Below are positions 1 to 6,178 of a DNA stretch of 15,104 nt, in pieces. The stretch is from the NCBI GenBank assembly GCA_003445095.1, contig DLVS01000720.1:1-15104 (forward strand), written 5' to 3'. The notes beneath the pieces are model-generated. The model made no database searches. It saw nothing but the letters and a program-made list of their open reading frames with translations, and was not told the origin of the DNA. The stretch's first letter is position 1. Each line of letters begins with the position of its first letter. Origin of the DNA: Verrucomicrobiales bacterium. GTDB lineage: Bacteria; Verrucomicrobiota; Verrucomicrobiia; Limisphaerales; UBA9464. The position numbers and the translations under genes were made by a program.

Positions 1-685
1 AAAGTCCCTGACAGGCTCTAAGCCAGGACGGCCAGAGACGAAACCGGACGGCCGCCTGCGTTCGGTTCTTCACTCGCAGTTTTTTGCAGATCGATTCGAG
101 GTGCTTCTTGATGGCCGATACGGTCACTCCCAGTTTTTTGGCGACCTCTTTGTTCGTCAAACCTTGAGTGAGCCAATTCAGAACTTCCAACTCGCGGTCG
201 GACAAATGGTCCAAACTTGATCCGCGAATTTCTGAACCGATGGCTTGGAAATGGCGACAGATGGCAAAGGCAATCGCTGGCGAGAACTTTGAACCAAATT
301 CCTCGGCTTTAAGAATGGCGTCAGTGAGTGCGCACGAGCGGTCCGACTTCAGAAGGTAACCGTCGGCCCCAAAGCAAAGCGCCCGAAGTATGCGATCAGT
401 CTCTTCGTAGGCGGTGAGCACCAATACCGTCGCTTGGGGCGCAAGCGCTTTGACGTCGGCAATCTCCCGGCTGCGCTCGACTCCTTGGAGGACCAAGTCA
501 TACAGGATGATGTCCGGCTGCTCGGTGGAGATCATTTTTCGAGCGGCCTTCAGTCCTGAAGCGCGTCCAATTAAGGACAACGCAGGTTCCGCCTCAATCA
601 GGCTGGCGATTTCGCGCGAAGTCGTTCGGTCGTCTTCAATGATGAGCACGCGGAGTGGCTTCGGCTGTTTAGAAATTAGCGTCAT
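1..685 (-). CDS. NarL/LuxR-type response regulator (3' end outside window)
   Basis: This is a DNA-binding response regulator, the likely partner of the kinase just upstream. Translation from the ATG at 685-683 gives 228 codons without a stop, so the gene leaves the window at its C-terminus. The receiver domain (about residues 11-130) has the acidic pair D18/D19, the likely phosphoacceptor D63 in IILYDLVLQG, T91 and K113. The C-terminal LuxR helix-turn-helix begins at LSDRELEVL and contains GLTNKEVAKKLGVTVSAIKK, about residues 158-215. NarL-family proteins usually have 205-230 residues, so little is probably missing. Its ATG shares 4 nt (ATGA) with the kinase stop, which implies translational coupling. 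The family phosphorylates on Asp and then binds promoters; target genes are unknown. Confidence 0.93.
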   Translation of the reverse strand, partial: MTLISKQPKPLRVLIIEDDRTTSREIASLIEAEPALSLIGRASGLKAARKMISTEQPDIILYDLVLQGVERSREIADVKALAPQATVLVLTAYEETDRILRALCFGADGYLLKSDRSCALTDAILKAEEFGSKFSPAIAFAICRHFQAIGSEIRGSSLDHLSDRELEVLNWLTQGLTNKEVAKKLGVTVSAIKKHLESICKKLRVKNRTQAAVRFRLWPSWLRACQGL

Positions 686-3063
686 GTCGTGGCGGGGTGT
701 TGGTGGTGAGGCTCCGGCAAAACGGCCACGCGGGCGTCACCGTTGCGATTCTTTGGCGCCGGAACGGAGAAGACAACCCGAGTTCCTTGCGCTGGCGCGC
801 TCTCGATGCTGGCGGTCCCACCGACTTGGTTCATTCTGAACTGGAAATTCCGAAGCCCGTTTCCCCGAGACACAGCGTCGGTCGAAAACCCCACGCCGTT
901 ATCAGCGATATTCACAACAAAGCGCCCTTCTTCCGAGCGAACCCGAAGCCAAACTTCGGAGGCTTTCGAATGCCGGAGTACGTTGGCTAGAGCTTCACGC
1001 ACACAGGGGAAAAGTTCAGAACAGACTTCTGCGGGCAACTCGAAACGAGGCAGATCTTGTGGCAGTTCCTGAAAACACCGAACTGATGTGCCGGTAAAAA
1101 AGTTGGCCGCGTGCCGGCTCAAGCTCTGCACAAGTTGGTCGCTCGACCTGGCGTCTGGAGCCAGTGAAGAGGCGACTTGCTCCATGGCGCTCCGTAGGTC
1201 GTTGGCCTCATGGGTTATGGCATCGGAGAAGGTTCGAAGGCTGCCGTCAGGATTCTTAGCCACATGTTCGGCGATGAGATGGATGCGACTAATTCGAGAA
1301 CCCACTTCGTCATGAAGATTACGGGCAATCCGTTCACGTTCCGCGGCGACGGACTCGCGTTCGCGCTTCTCCACCAGAATCACTGTGCGCTTCTTCCAAG
1401 TTCGTCGCCCCATGAACCCGATAAAGGCCAGGAGCGCCAGAGCAATGGTGCCGACCGCGCTCTGCGTCGTCAGAGTCAGCCGCCGCCATTCCTCCGCCAA
1501 CCATTGGAACACAGGTTTTCCGAGCGTGACATGGGTGGATTGGCGAGGGCCGGAGGGAGAACCGTAAATGACGCGAATCCAGCCCGACTTAGCGGGGGCA
1601 ACCCCTGGGTCCACTTGCGAGATCACCAGATCGTCGAACCCGTCGCCGTTAAGATCTCCCACGCCCGCTCCGGAATTCCCCAATCGGCAGTGTGTATCCT
1701 GACTTTCCAGGGTCCAGGCAGGTTCCCTGGAGAAACCCCGAGGAGAGCCGAGGAAAACCGCGGCCAGACCTTCCCGTAATTGACGGTTCCCAAAGTCAGG
1801 AGCTCCCAGGAGGAGATCGGGATAACCGTCGCCATTGACATCGCCTGCCCGTTCCGCCGTCAGGCCCAGCACCGCATTGGGGCGGTTGGCTTGGACCATC
1901 CAATCGAATTGCTGGGGAAGGCCCGGAGCGCGCTCAATTCCGTAGAAGCAAAAGATGAGTCCTTCGTCCGGATCGTTCTGCTCGGCGAAGGCAGCCGTGA
2001 TGACCACATCGCTCAATCCGTCCTGATTAAAGTCGTCCACGACGATGACACCGCCGAAATAGTGGTCATGGTCGTCGTCAATGTGGGGACGCGCTTTTAA
2101 TGGATAGGTTGCCGTCCATACGACGTTGGTTAACAAACCCAACGGAGATCCGAGGAAAAGCTGAGCGCGTCCGCTGTTTACTCCAGGATTCCGGTGATGA
2201 ATGGATCCCACCAGCAAATCGGCGTATCCATCTCGATTAAAATCGCTCTGGCCTTGGCCAAAGAAACCGAAGGCGGTGCGGCTTTGGTTGGGCAGGAGTG
2301 TGGTGGTCGGTGCGTTCCATCGCAGAACCGATCCTCCATGGAAAATCAGAACTTCGCCTGCGTCGTCACCAACGTAGGGAAGGCCTAAGGCAAGTTCCGG
2401 AAACCCATCCCCGTTAACATCGCCAATCAGGCCGAATCCGGCGGGGCCGCTCGAGCTTTTCCTTTGGAAGACCTCCGTCGGAGCCTGAAGGCCTGCTGGT
2501 GAGCCGCGTGAAACGGATATGGACACGATGAAGCCATCGGTCCCCTGTGGAGAAGTTGTCAGGATCATTGCATCCCCGAAGCCGTCGCGATCCCAATCTC
2601 CTCCGGCCACTCGGCATCCAAATCCTTGAAGGTTGGCGGAAGACCGGAGCACTTGCGTTGGCGTTTCGGCAATGCCTGAGGCGCTTCCGAGGTACACACG
2701 CACCTCTCCTTGGCCGCCACTGGGGATCTTCGAACGAGGCGCTCCCACTGCGAAATCGGCAAATCCGTCGCCATTGACGTCGCCCAGGCCCGCAATCGCT
2801 TCGCCGAATCCCGTGTCCGGCGTCGAATCCACGATGATCGCATCATCGGGGATTGAGGCCGCGCCAAGCGAAAAGGAAGCCAACATCGCGGTGAATCCCA
2901 CGATGCCCAAAGGGGTGCCTCGGCCAAGGGCCATTGAGGGAAGCAGGCTGAGGTAAACCATTCTTCGAGGCGAGAAATCTCTGCCCCCAGGAATCACGTA
3001 ATCTCGTCTCCATCGGGACTTCCGAAAACAGCCCGCCGCGGAGCGTGGGAGCGTGGGCAACAC
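682..3063 (-). CDS. Sensor histidine kinase with seven-repeat FG-GAP (integrin-like) beta-propeller
   Basis: This is a membrane sensor kinase of the HisKA_3/NarX type. The longest frame (GTG at 3063) gives 793 residues. In-frame ATGs at 2961 or 2934 are at least as plausible, because a signal peptide (MALGRGTPLGIVGFTAMLAS, residues 44-63) follows the latter. No start has a strong ribosome binding site. Seven FG-GAP repeats with Ca-binding-type DxNxDGxxD loops lie near residues 85-108, 147-168, 208-228, 263-288, 335-356, 399-422 and 460-482. One transmembrane helix follows (about 535-553), then the H-box RNLHDEVGSR with phospho-acceptor H584, the N-box around N694 (REALANVLRHS) and the ATP-binding glycine boxes DNGVGF (721-726) and GNGLRNF. 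The propeller should be periplasmic or external and the kinase cytoplasmic. The stop overlaps the regulator start (ATGA). The ligand is unknown. Confidence 0.92.
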   Translation of the reverse strand: MLPTLPRSAAGCFRKSRWRRDYVIPGGRDFSPRRMVYLSLLPSMALGRGTPLGIVGFTAMLASFSLGAASIPDDAIIVDSTPDTGFGEAIAGLGDVNGDGFADFAVGAPRSKIPSGGQGEVRVYLGSASGIAETPTQVLRSSANLQGFGCRVAGGDWDRDGFGDAMILTTSPQGTDGFIVSISVSRGSPAGLQAPTEVFQRKSSSGPAGFGLIGDVNGDGFPELALGLPYVGDDAGEVLIFHGGSVLRWNAPTTTLLPNQSRTAFGFFGQGQSDFNRDGYADLLVGSIHHRNPGVNSGRAQLFLGSPLGLLTNVVWTATYPLKARPHIDDDHDHYFGGVIVVDDFNQDGLSDVVITAAFAEQNDPDEGLIFCFYGIERAPGLPQQFDWMVQANRPNAVLGLTAERAGDVNGDGYPDLLLGAPDFGNRQLREGLAAVFLGSPRGFSREPAWTLESQDTHCRLGNSGAGVGDLNGDGFDDLVISQVDPGVAPAKSGWIRVIYGSPSGPRQSTHVTLGKPVFQWLAEEWRRLTLTTQSAVGTIALALLAFIGFMGRRTWKKRTVILVEKRERESVAAERERIARNLHDEVGSRISRIHLIAEHVAKNPDGSLRTFSDAITHEANDLRSAMEQVASSLAPDARSSDQLVQSLSRHAANFFTGTSVRCFQELPQDLPRFELPAEVCSELFPCVREALANVLRHSKASEVWLRVRSEEGRFVVNIADNGVGFSTDAVSRGNGLRNFQFRMNQVGGTASIESAPAQGTRVVFSVPAPKNRNGDARVAVLPEPHHQHPATT

Positions 3064-3221
3064 AGAAGGGAGAGAGACCGATCCCCGGGCGCCACGAGGT
3101 CACGAAAGTAGTGTCAGGGGAATTGCCAGGGAAAAGCAGTGCATGAGCGGGCGCGAGCGGTGGCGGATTTTGATTGATTCAGGCCGAAAACAGCGAAGAA
3201 TGACCTCGAAAATTGCATCGG

Positions 3222-3361
3222 ACAGGCGCGAGCCCTACCTCTGGAGCCAATCAAAACCCCCTGTAACCTTGAGGTTTTTGCCGCTCCAGTACCCGATTTT
3301 GCCCCGGGTGAGTGGTAAACTGAGAGAGAAAGTGCCTGAACGCCTCGCTCAAAGCCTGTCG
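3222..3361 (-). other. Possible integrase tail running into a tRNA 3'-end-like sequence (degenerate)
   Basis: On the plus strand, 3222-3249 resembles the T-arm and acceptor end of a tRNA: a CGCGAGC loop-like segment, CCTAC, CTCTGGA and GCCA. The 5' T-stem strand is degenerate and no complete tRNA can be folded upstream. Read on the minus strand, the same bases encode LAPEVGLAP, close to the LAPEVGLEP tails that arise when an ORF reads antisense through a tRNA end. Just upstream on the minus strand (3361-3254) is a short open stretch, SEAFRHFLSQFTTHPGQN, ending in a stop. I read this as a possible scar of a tRNA-targeting integrase element. The evidence is weak: there is no catalytic domain and no full tRNA. 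Confidence 0.22.
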
Positions 3362-3623
3362 CCGCGTGAAGGGCGGTATTCTCTGAGCAAATCTGCATCC
3401 GTTGTTCTGGCTTTCGCTGTTTCCGTTCGTCACCGGCTGGATGGGCGAAACTCATTTCACGTCGCTGCCCACGGCGCTTTACGGCAAGCTCTCGCCGGTA
3501 CTCGACGCCGCCGCAATCGGGCTTTCCTTCATCCAACCGTGGCTGGCCGGCAGCCTCTACGTCTTCGTAGCGTTGATGTGGCTGGTGCCGGACAGGCGCA
3601 TCGAACGCGTCATCCACGAGTAA
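3345..3623 (+). pseudogene. TMEM175-family (DUF1211) potassium channel, C-terminal remnant
   Basis: The plus frame ending at the TAA 3621-3623 encodes residues typical of the bacterial TMEM175/DUF1211 channel family: ANLHPLFWLSLFPFVTGWMG, then FTSLPTALYG, and at the end YVFVALMWLVPDRRIERV. Three defects show it is dead. The N-terminal half of the channel is absent. The family's LWANLH motif reads L-stop-ANLH, with TGA at 3384-3386 in place of a Trp codon. ALYG joins directly to KLSPVL, so from my memory of the family about 40 residues are missing in frame. A peptide could start at TTG 3402 (73 residues), but it would be a channel scrap. The upstream homology limit is approximate. Opposite-strand reading frames here are shadows. 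Confidence 0.72.
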
Positions 3624-3644
3624 GCGAATTGCGAGACCAAAACG

Positions 3645-3668
3645 GCCCGCCGGAGAAATCCAGCGGGC
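3645..3668 (-). terminator. Hairpin terminator between the two remnants
   Basis: A 10-bp stem (plus strand GCCCGCCGGA at 3645-3654 and TCCAGCGGGC at 3659-3668) closes a GAAA loop. On the minus-strand RNA the single mismatch becomes a G-U pair, and the hairpin is followed by CGUUUUGG, so the minus orientation is favoured. On the plus strand it is followed by TGTTTG, a poor U-tract. It lies between the TMEM175 remnant (plus) and the ThrRS remnant (minus), and may have been the original terminator of thrS. Confidence 0.6.
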
Positions 3669-3675
3669 TGTTTGC

Positions 3676-3961
3676 TCTCAGGATTTGATCGCGCCTTCCG
3701 GTCCTTGATACGGGCCAGAATCTGCGTGATGACCTCCGCCTGCGGCTTTGCGCCTTGCGGGTCGCCGTGGTGGAGGCGCTCGTAGACGTTGCCCGCTTCC
3801 ATGTCGTTGCGGCGGATGAAAAGCATCGTGTGGACGCGCCATTTTTCCGCGATAGAAATCTTCGCGTTGAACGGCGACGCTCTGAAATCGGAATTCACGC
3901 GCACCCTGGTCGCGCGCAGTTCGTTCACGATGGGCTGTGCGTAATCACTCAACGCCGCGTC
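3676..3961 (-). pseudogene. Threonyl-tRNA synthetase, C-terminal anticodon-binding domain remnant
   Basis: On the minus strand, one frame from about 3961 to 3676 reads LSDYAQPIVNELRATRVRV, then SPFNAKISIAEKWRVHTML, then NDMEAGNVYERLH and GAKPQAEVITQILARIKDRK. This is the order and spacing of the anticodon-binding domain at the C-terminus of threonyl-tRNA synthetase (family pattern LRAAGIRVE, NAKI..AE...VHTML). Only about 90 of roughly 640 residues are present. The catalytic and editing domains are missing, and there is no start codon in context. The frame runs past the natural end without a stop; a one-base shift would reach TGA close to the hairpin at 3645-3668, which suggests a small indel near the end. 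Its 5' end abuts and slightly overlaps the end of the Fe-S/SCP2 gene, marking a deletion or rearrangement junction. Confidence 0.75.
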
Positions 3962-5301
3962 GTCGTTGGAAAACAGCGCTTGAAGGCGAGCAGCCACTTT
4001 GGATTGCCCCGCAGCCGGACGCGGCGGGTGAGCAACGCCCACAAAAGGTTCCGTTCGCTCGCGAGAAATCCCAGCCACGTTTCCGAATCGGCGGTAACTT
4101 TTATGTCCGGTTCGCCAAGCAATCCCTTTTCCACCATCAGTTTTCCCCCGCGAATTGTTACCGTTGCTTCGGTCGCCTCGCTGCCGGTGAAAACGAAGTG
4201 ATAAACAGCGTCCAATGTTCCGGCGGCGTTCCGTTGAAAGGTATTTTTCATCCCTTCCAGCAACGCGGCGATGCGGCGCGGGCGCAAGGAGCCTCGGACA
4301 TGCCGCACGGTTTTGTGCGGATGACGTTTCACGACGTGCGCTTCCGCGTCCGAGCCGGGAATGACATACACCGGTTCGTGCTTCGCCAGCAGCGGACGCA
4401 TGATTTCGTCAGCGAAAGTCTTTTTCGACGCGAGGTAAGGCCCGATGACATTCTCGCCCGCCGGACACACGGCCATGCAATAAGCCGCTTTGTAATTTGC
4501 CCCGAAGCTCAAGCTCTGCCAGACCGAGACGCTTTCCGAATCCTTCACGCGCCGCCGGTAATCTTTTCCGTCGCGGCTGTCGACGACGGTTTCCACCCAG
4601 TCGGCGAACCCGCCCATGAACTCGCGGTAATTGTGCGTGTAGCACGACGAGAAATTGAATGCACCGTCCGCGCCAATCGCCCCGACCGGACACGCCGCCA
4701 CGCACAGTTTGCATTCCAGGCACGGGTTGTAATCCAGTTCCTGCGAATACGCGCTGATTTCCGCGCCGACGAGAATCGTGCCGAGCAAAATGAAATTGCC
4801 GAAGCGCGGATGAATGACGTTGCGATGAATGCCCATGTGTCCCAGCCCTGCTGCGACCGCAACCGGCTTGTGCGCCACCACCCATAGGCGTTCCGTCATC
4901 CAACGATCCGCCTCCATGGGAAACCCCATCGGCGGATTCAGCGCGCGAATCCCCGCACGCTCCAACTCCGCCGTGATGCGCCGCGCCACGGCGTTGACCT
5001 CGTCGCCCGTGTGGTGAAATTCCGAGTTGGCAACCGAACGCGCCGGGCTGCGAACATTGTCACGATTCATCCGCAGCACAATACTGATGAGACTGCGCGC
5101 GTGCGGGAAGGCGCGCTCAATGTGCGGGCGTTCATCCGCCAATGCCGGACGATCCAATTCCACAAAACCAACGTCATCGGCGCCCGCGTTGAGACACAAC
5201 TGCCGCAGCCACGCCGCATCCAGCGGTTCAGTTATTTTTTCCGACGCAAGCCCTCTGCGATGTGCCGCAACCGTCGGATGCTCATGGACTGGGGAGTTCA
5301 T
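3949..5301 (-). CDS. 4Fe-4S protein related to QueG/reductive dehalogenase fold, with C-terminal SCP2 domain
   Basis: This is a 450-residue predicted redox protein. Residues 60-190 resemble the N-terminal part of epoxyqueuosine reductase/reductive dehalogenase-type proteins (GLGHMGIHRNVIHPRFGNF at 152-170). A ferredoxin motif CLECKLCVAACP holds C194, C197, C200 and C204. C220 and CMAVCP (C275, C279) could serve a second cluster, but the usual extra Cys before CMAVCP is Ala here (A272), so a second 4Fe-4S cluster is uncertain. Residues about 345-445 form an SCP2/sterol-carrier-like lipid-binding domain ending in GNPKWLLAFKRCFP. The combination suggests electron transfer to, or reduction of, a hydrophobic substrate; the reaction is not known. 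No Tat or Sec signal is seen. Its ATG overlaps (ATGA) the stop of the truncated SDR frame upstream, so it is probably co-transcribed under the MarR regulator. Confidence 0.85.
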   Translation of the reverse strand: MNSPVHEHPTVAAHRRGLASEKITEPLDAAWLRQLCLNAGADDVGFVELDRPALADERPHIERAFPHARSLISIVLRMNRDNVRSPARSVANSEFHHTGDEVNAVARRITAELERAGIRALNPPMGFPMEADRWMTERLWVVAHKPVAVAAGLGHMGIHRNVIHPRFGNFILLGTILVGAEISAYSQELDYNPCLECKLCVAACPVGAIGADGAFNFSSCYTHNYREFMGGFADWVETVVDSRDGKDYRRRVKDSESVSVWQSLSFGANYKAAYCMAVCPAGENVIGPYLASKKTFADEIMRPLLAKHEPVYVIPGSDAEAHVVKRHPHKTVRHVRGSLRPRRIAALLEGMKNTFQRNAAGTLDAVYHFVFTGSEATEATVTIRGGKLMVEKGLLGEPDIKVTADSETWLGFLASERNLLWALLTRRVRLRGNPKWLLAFKRCFPTTTRR

Positions 5302-5453
5302 CCTTCAAGCCAGTTGAGATTCTTTGACTTCGGATCACGCACCGTGCCGAACACTCGCGTGCCGTGCGCCGCCAGCAGTTGCGCAATTTCCCGACCGATG
5401 CCAGACGAAACGCCAGTGACCAAGGCAGTTTTGTTTTTGAAGGTAGTGTGCAT
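5298..5453 (-). pseudogene. Short-chain dehydrogenase/reductase, N-terminal 51-codon fragment
   Basis: The minus frame from ATG 5453 to TGA 5298 encodes 51 residues. It contains the first beta strand and nucleotide-binding loop of a classical SDR (KTALVTGVSSGIGREIAQLL, residues 8-27, with the TGxxxGIG motif) and the second strand GTRVFGTVRD. SDR enzymes need about 250 residues. The catalytic Asn-Ser-Tyr-Lys part is absent, so it cannot be an active enzyme. It lies 46 nt downstream of marR on the same strand, and its start codon is inside a MarR-type palindrome. This indicates that an SDR was the original target of the regulator. A deletion after residue ~45 apparently joined it to the 4Fe-4S gene, creating the ATGA overlap. 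It may now act only as a leader peptide. Confidence 0.8.
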
Positions 5454-5460
5454 ATACACA
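5447..5460. promoter_or_regulatory. Putative MarR operator at the SDR start
   Basis: The plus strand carries TGTGCATATACACA, an imperfect palindrome (TGTGnATATnCACA). Its reverse complement matches the site at 5949-5962 in 13 of 14 positions. The SDR ATG (5453-5451, minus) lies inside it. A -10-like TAGAAT (minus, 5471-5466) sits just upstream, so a bound repressor would cover the expected start of transcription. I see no clear -35. The operator role is inferred from symmetry, duplication and the neighbouring regulator. Confidence 0.65.
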
Positions 5461-5499
5461 AAATGATTCTAGTTTATCGCCTTTGAGGGGATTCAGGGG

Positions 5500-5943
5500 T
5501 TATTTCTTGTTCAGAGCCAACGCTGCCGCTTCGAGATCCGAGAGAATAGCCGACCAACGCTTTTCGCCGAGCGTTTTGACCACGGCGATTTGAGCGGACT
5601 TCCAGGCCGGCATAAGTTTCTCAACCTGCTTCCGGCCCTTGGCCGTGATGGAGAGTTCCACCAAACTACCGCGCCCGCCGCCGCCGACATTCACGAAACC
5701 TTCCCGTTGCAAGGGACGGAGATTCCGCACGAGCGTGGTGCGCTCCATGCCTAGCCAATCACTTAAGTCCGCCATGCTCCAACTGTCCTTAGCCTGCAAA
5801 GACGCCAGGATCGTTCCCTGGGTCGGGCGGAGGCCGTGGCGCCGAATCTCCGCGTCATAAAACTGCGTCACGACCCGCGTCACCCAACGCAGATTGAAGC
5901 ACACACAGTTTTCCGCCGCCGCCATATCCAGGTCTTTCGGCAT
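5500..5943 (-). CDS. MarR-family transcriptional regulator
   Basis: This is a winged-helix MarR regulator of 147 residues from ATG 5943; a GTG at 5961 would add six residues but lies inside the operator. The core shows the usual order: helix 1 (CVCFNLRWVTRVVTQFYD), the LRPTQGTILASLQ segment, the recognition helices SMADLSDWLGMERTTLVRNL and PLQREGFV, and a Gly-rich wing (NVGGGGRG) followed by VELSITAKGRK. MarR proteins dimerise on palindromes and usually release DNA upon binding small, often aromatic or lipophilic, ligands. It heads a minus-strand unit with the SDR fragment and the 4Fe-4S/SCP2 gene. Palindromes at its own promoter and at the SDR start suggest autorepression and control of the unit. 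Confidence 0.9.
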   Translation of the reverse strand: MPKDLDMAAAENCVCFNLRWVTRVVTQFYDAEIRRHGLRPTQGTILASLQAKDSWSMADLSDWLGMERTTLVRNLRPLQREGFVNVGGGGRGSLVELSITAKGRKQVEKLMPAWKSAQIAVVKTLGEKRWSAILSDLEAAALALNKK

Positions 5944-5948
5944 GGCAA

Positions 5949-5981
5949 TGTGTATATGCACTACTGCTACAAAATGGTCAA
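5949..5981 (-). promoter_or_regulatory. marR promoter overlapped by second MarR-type palindrome
   Basis: The plus strand has TGTGTATATGCACT at 5949-5962, the same palindrome as at 5447-5460 in inverted orientation (13 of 14 match). In the direction of marR, a -35-like TTGACC lies at 5981-5976 and, 17 nt later, a CATATA box (5958-5953) falls inside the palindrome. The -35 is close to consensus and the -10 is poor. Overlap of the -10 region with the palindrome is the usual layout for autorepression. Confidence 0.5.
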
Positions 5982-6056
5982 CTGCATCTTTTTTGGATTT
6001 ATGATTTGTCGCCGGCCAACGGCTTGTTGCGGGCTGAACCGCCGACAGAATGCTTT

Positions 6057-6125
6057 CGCCCTTTCAGAGCTTGGATCGCTTGCCCTGGGTTCATCGTCGA
6101 AAAGATTCCAAACGCTGTAAGGGCG
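6057..6125. repeat. 69-bp element bounded by 11-bp inverted repeat
   Basis: CGCCCTTTCAG at 6057-6067 and CTGTAAGGGCG at 6115-6125 form an inverted repeat with one mismatch. Between them lie AGAGCTTGG and CCCTGGGTT motifs. This resembles the short non-coding dispersed elements with CGCCC-TTCAGGGC and CCCTGGG blocks that I recall from Verrucomicrobiota and Bacteroidota genomes, which is a memory-based impression. It occupies the 217-bp gap between the divergent marR and hen1 genes. No clear promoter for hen1 is seen in this gap. Confidence 0.4.
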
Positions 6126-6178
6126 GGCCAATGGGGATTCGGAATGGCCAACAACATCGCGAATCCGTAGCCTGATTC

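Noticed and set aside
3114..3617. Minus-strand ORF of 167 codons over the 3100-3620 region
   Set aside because: Its first two-thirds is antisense to the TMEM175 remnant, and the remainder shows no coherent domain.
3937..4887. Plus-strand ORF of 316 codons opposite the Fe-S/SCP2 gene
   Set aside because: The minus strand carries the CxxCxxCxxxCP and SCP2 features; the plus frame has none and is Arg/His-rich, as a shadow would be.
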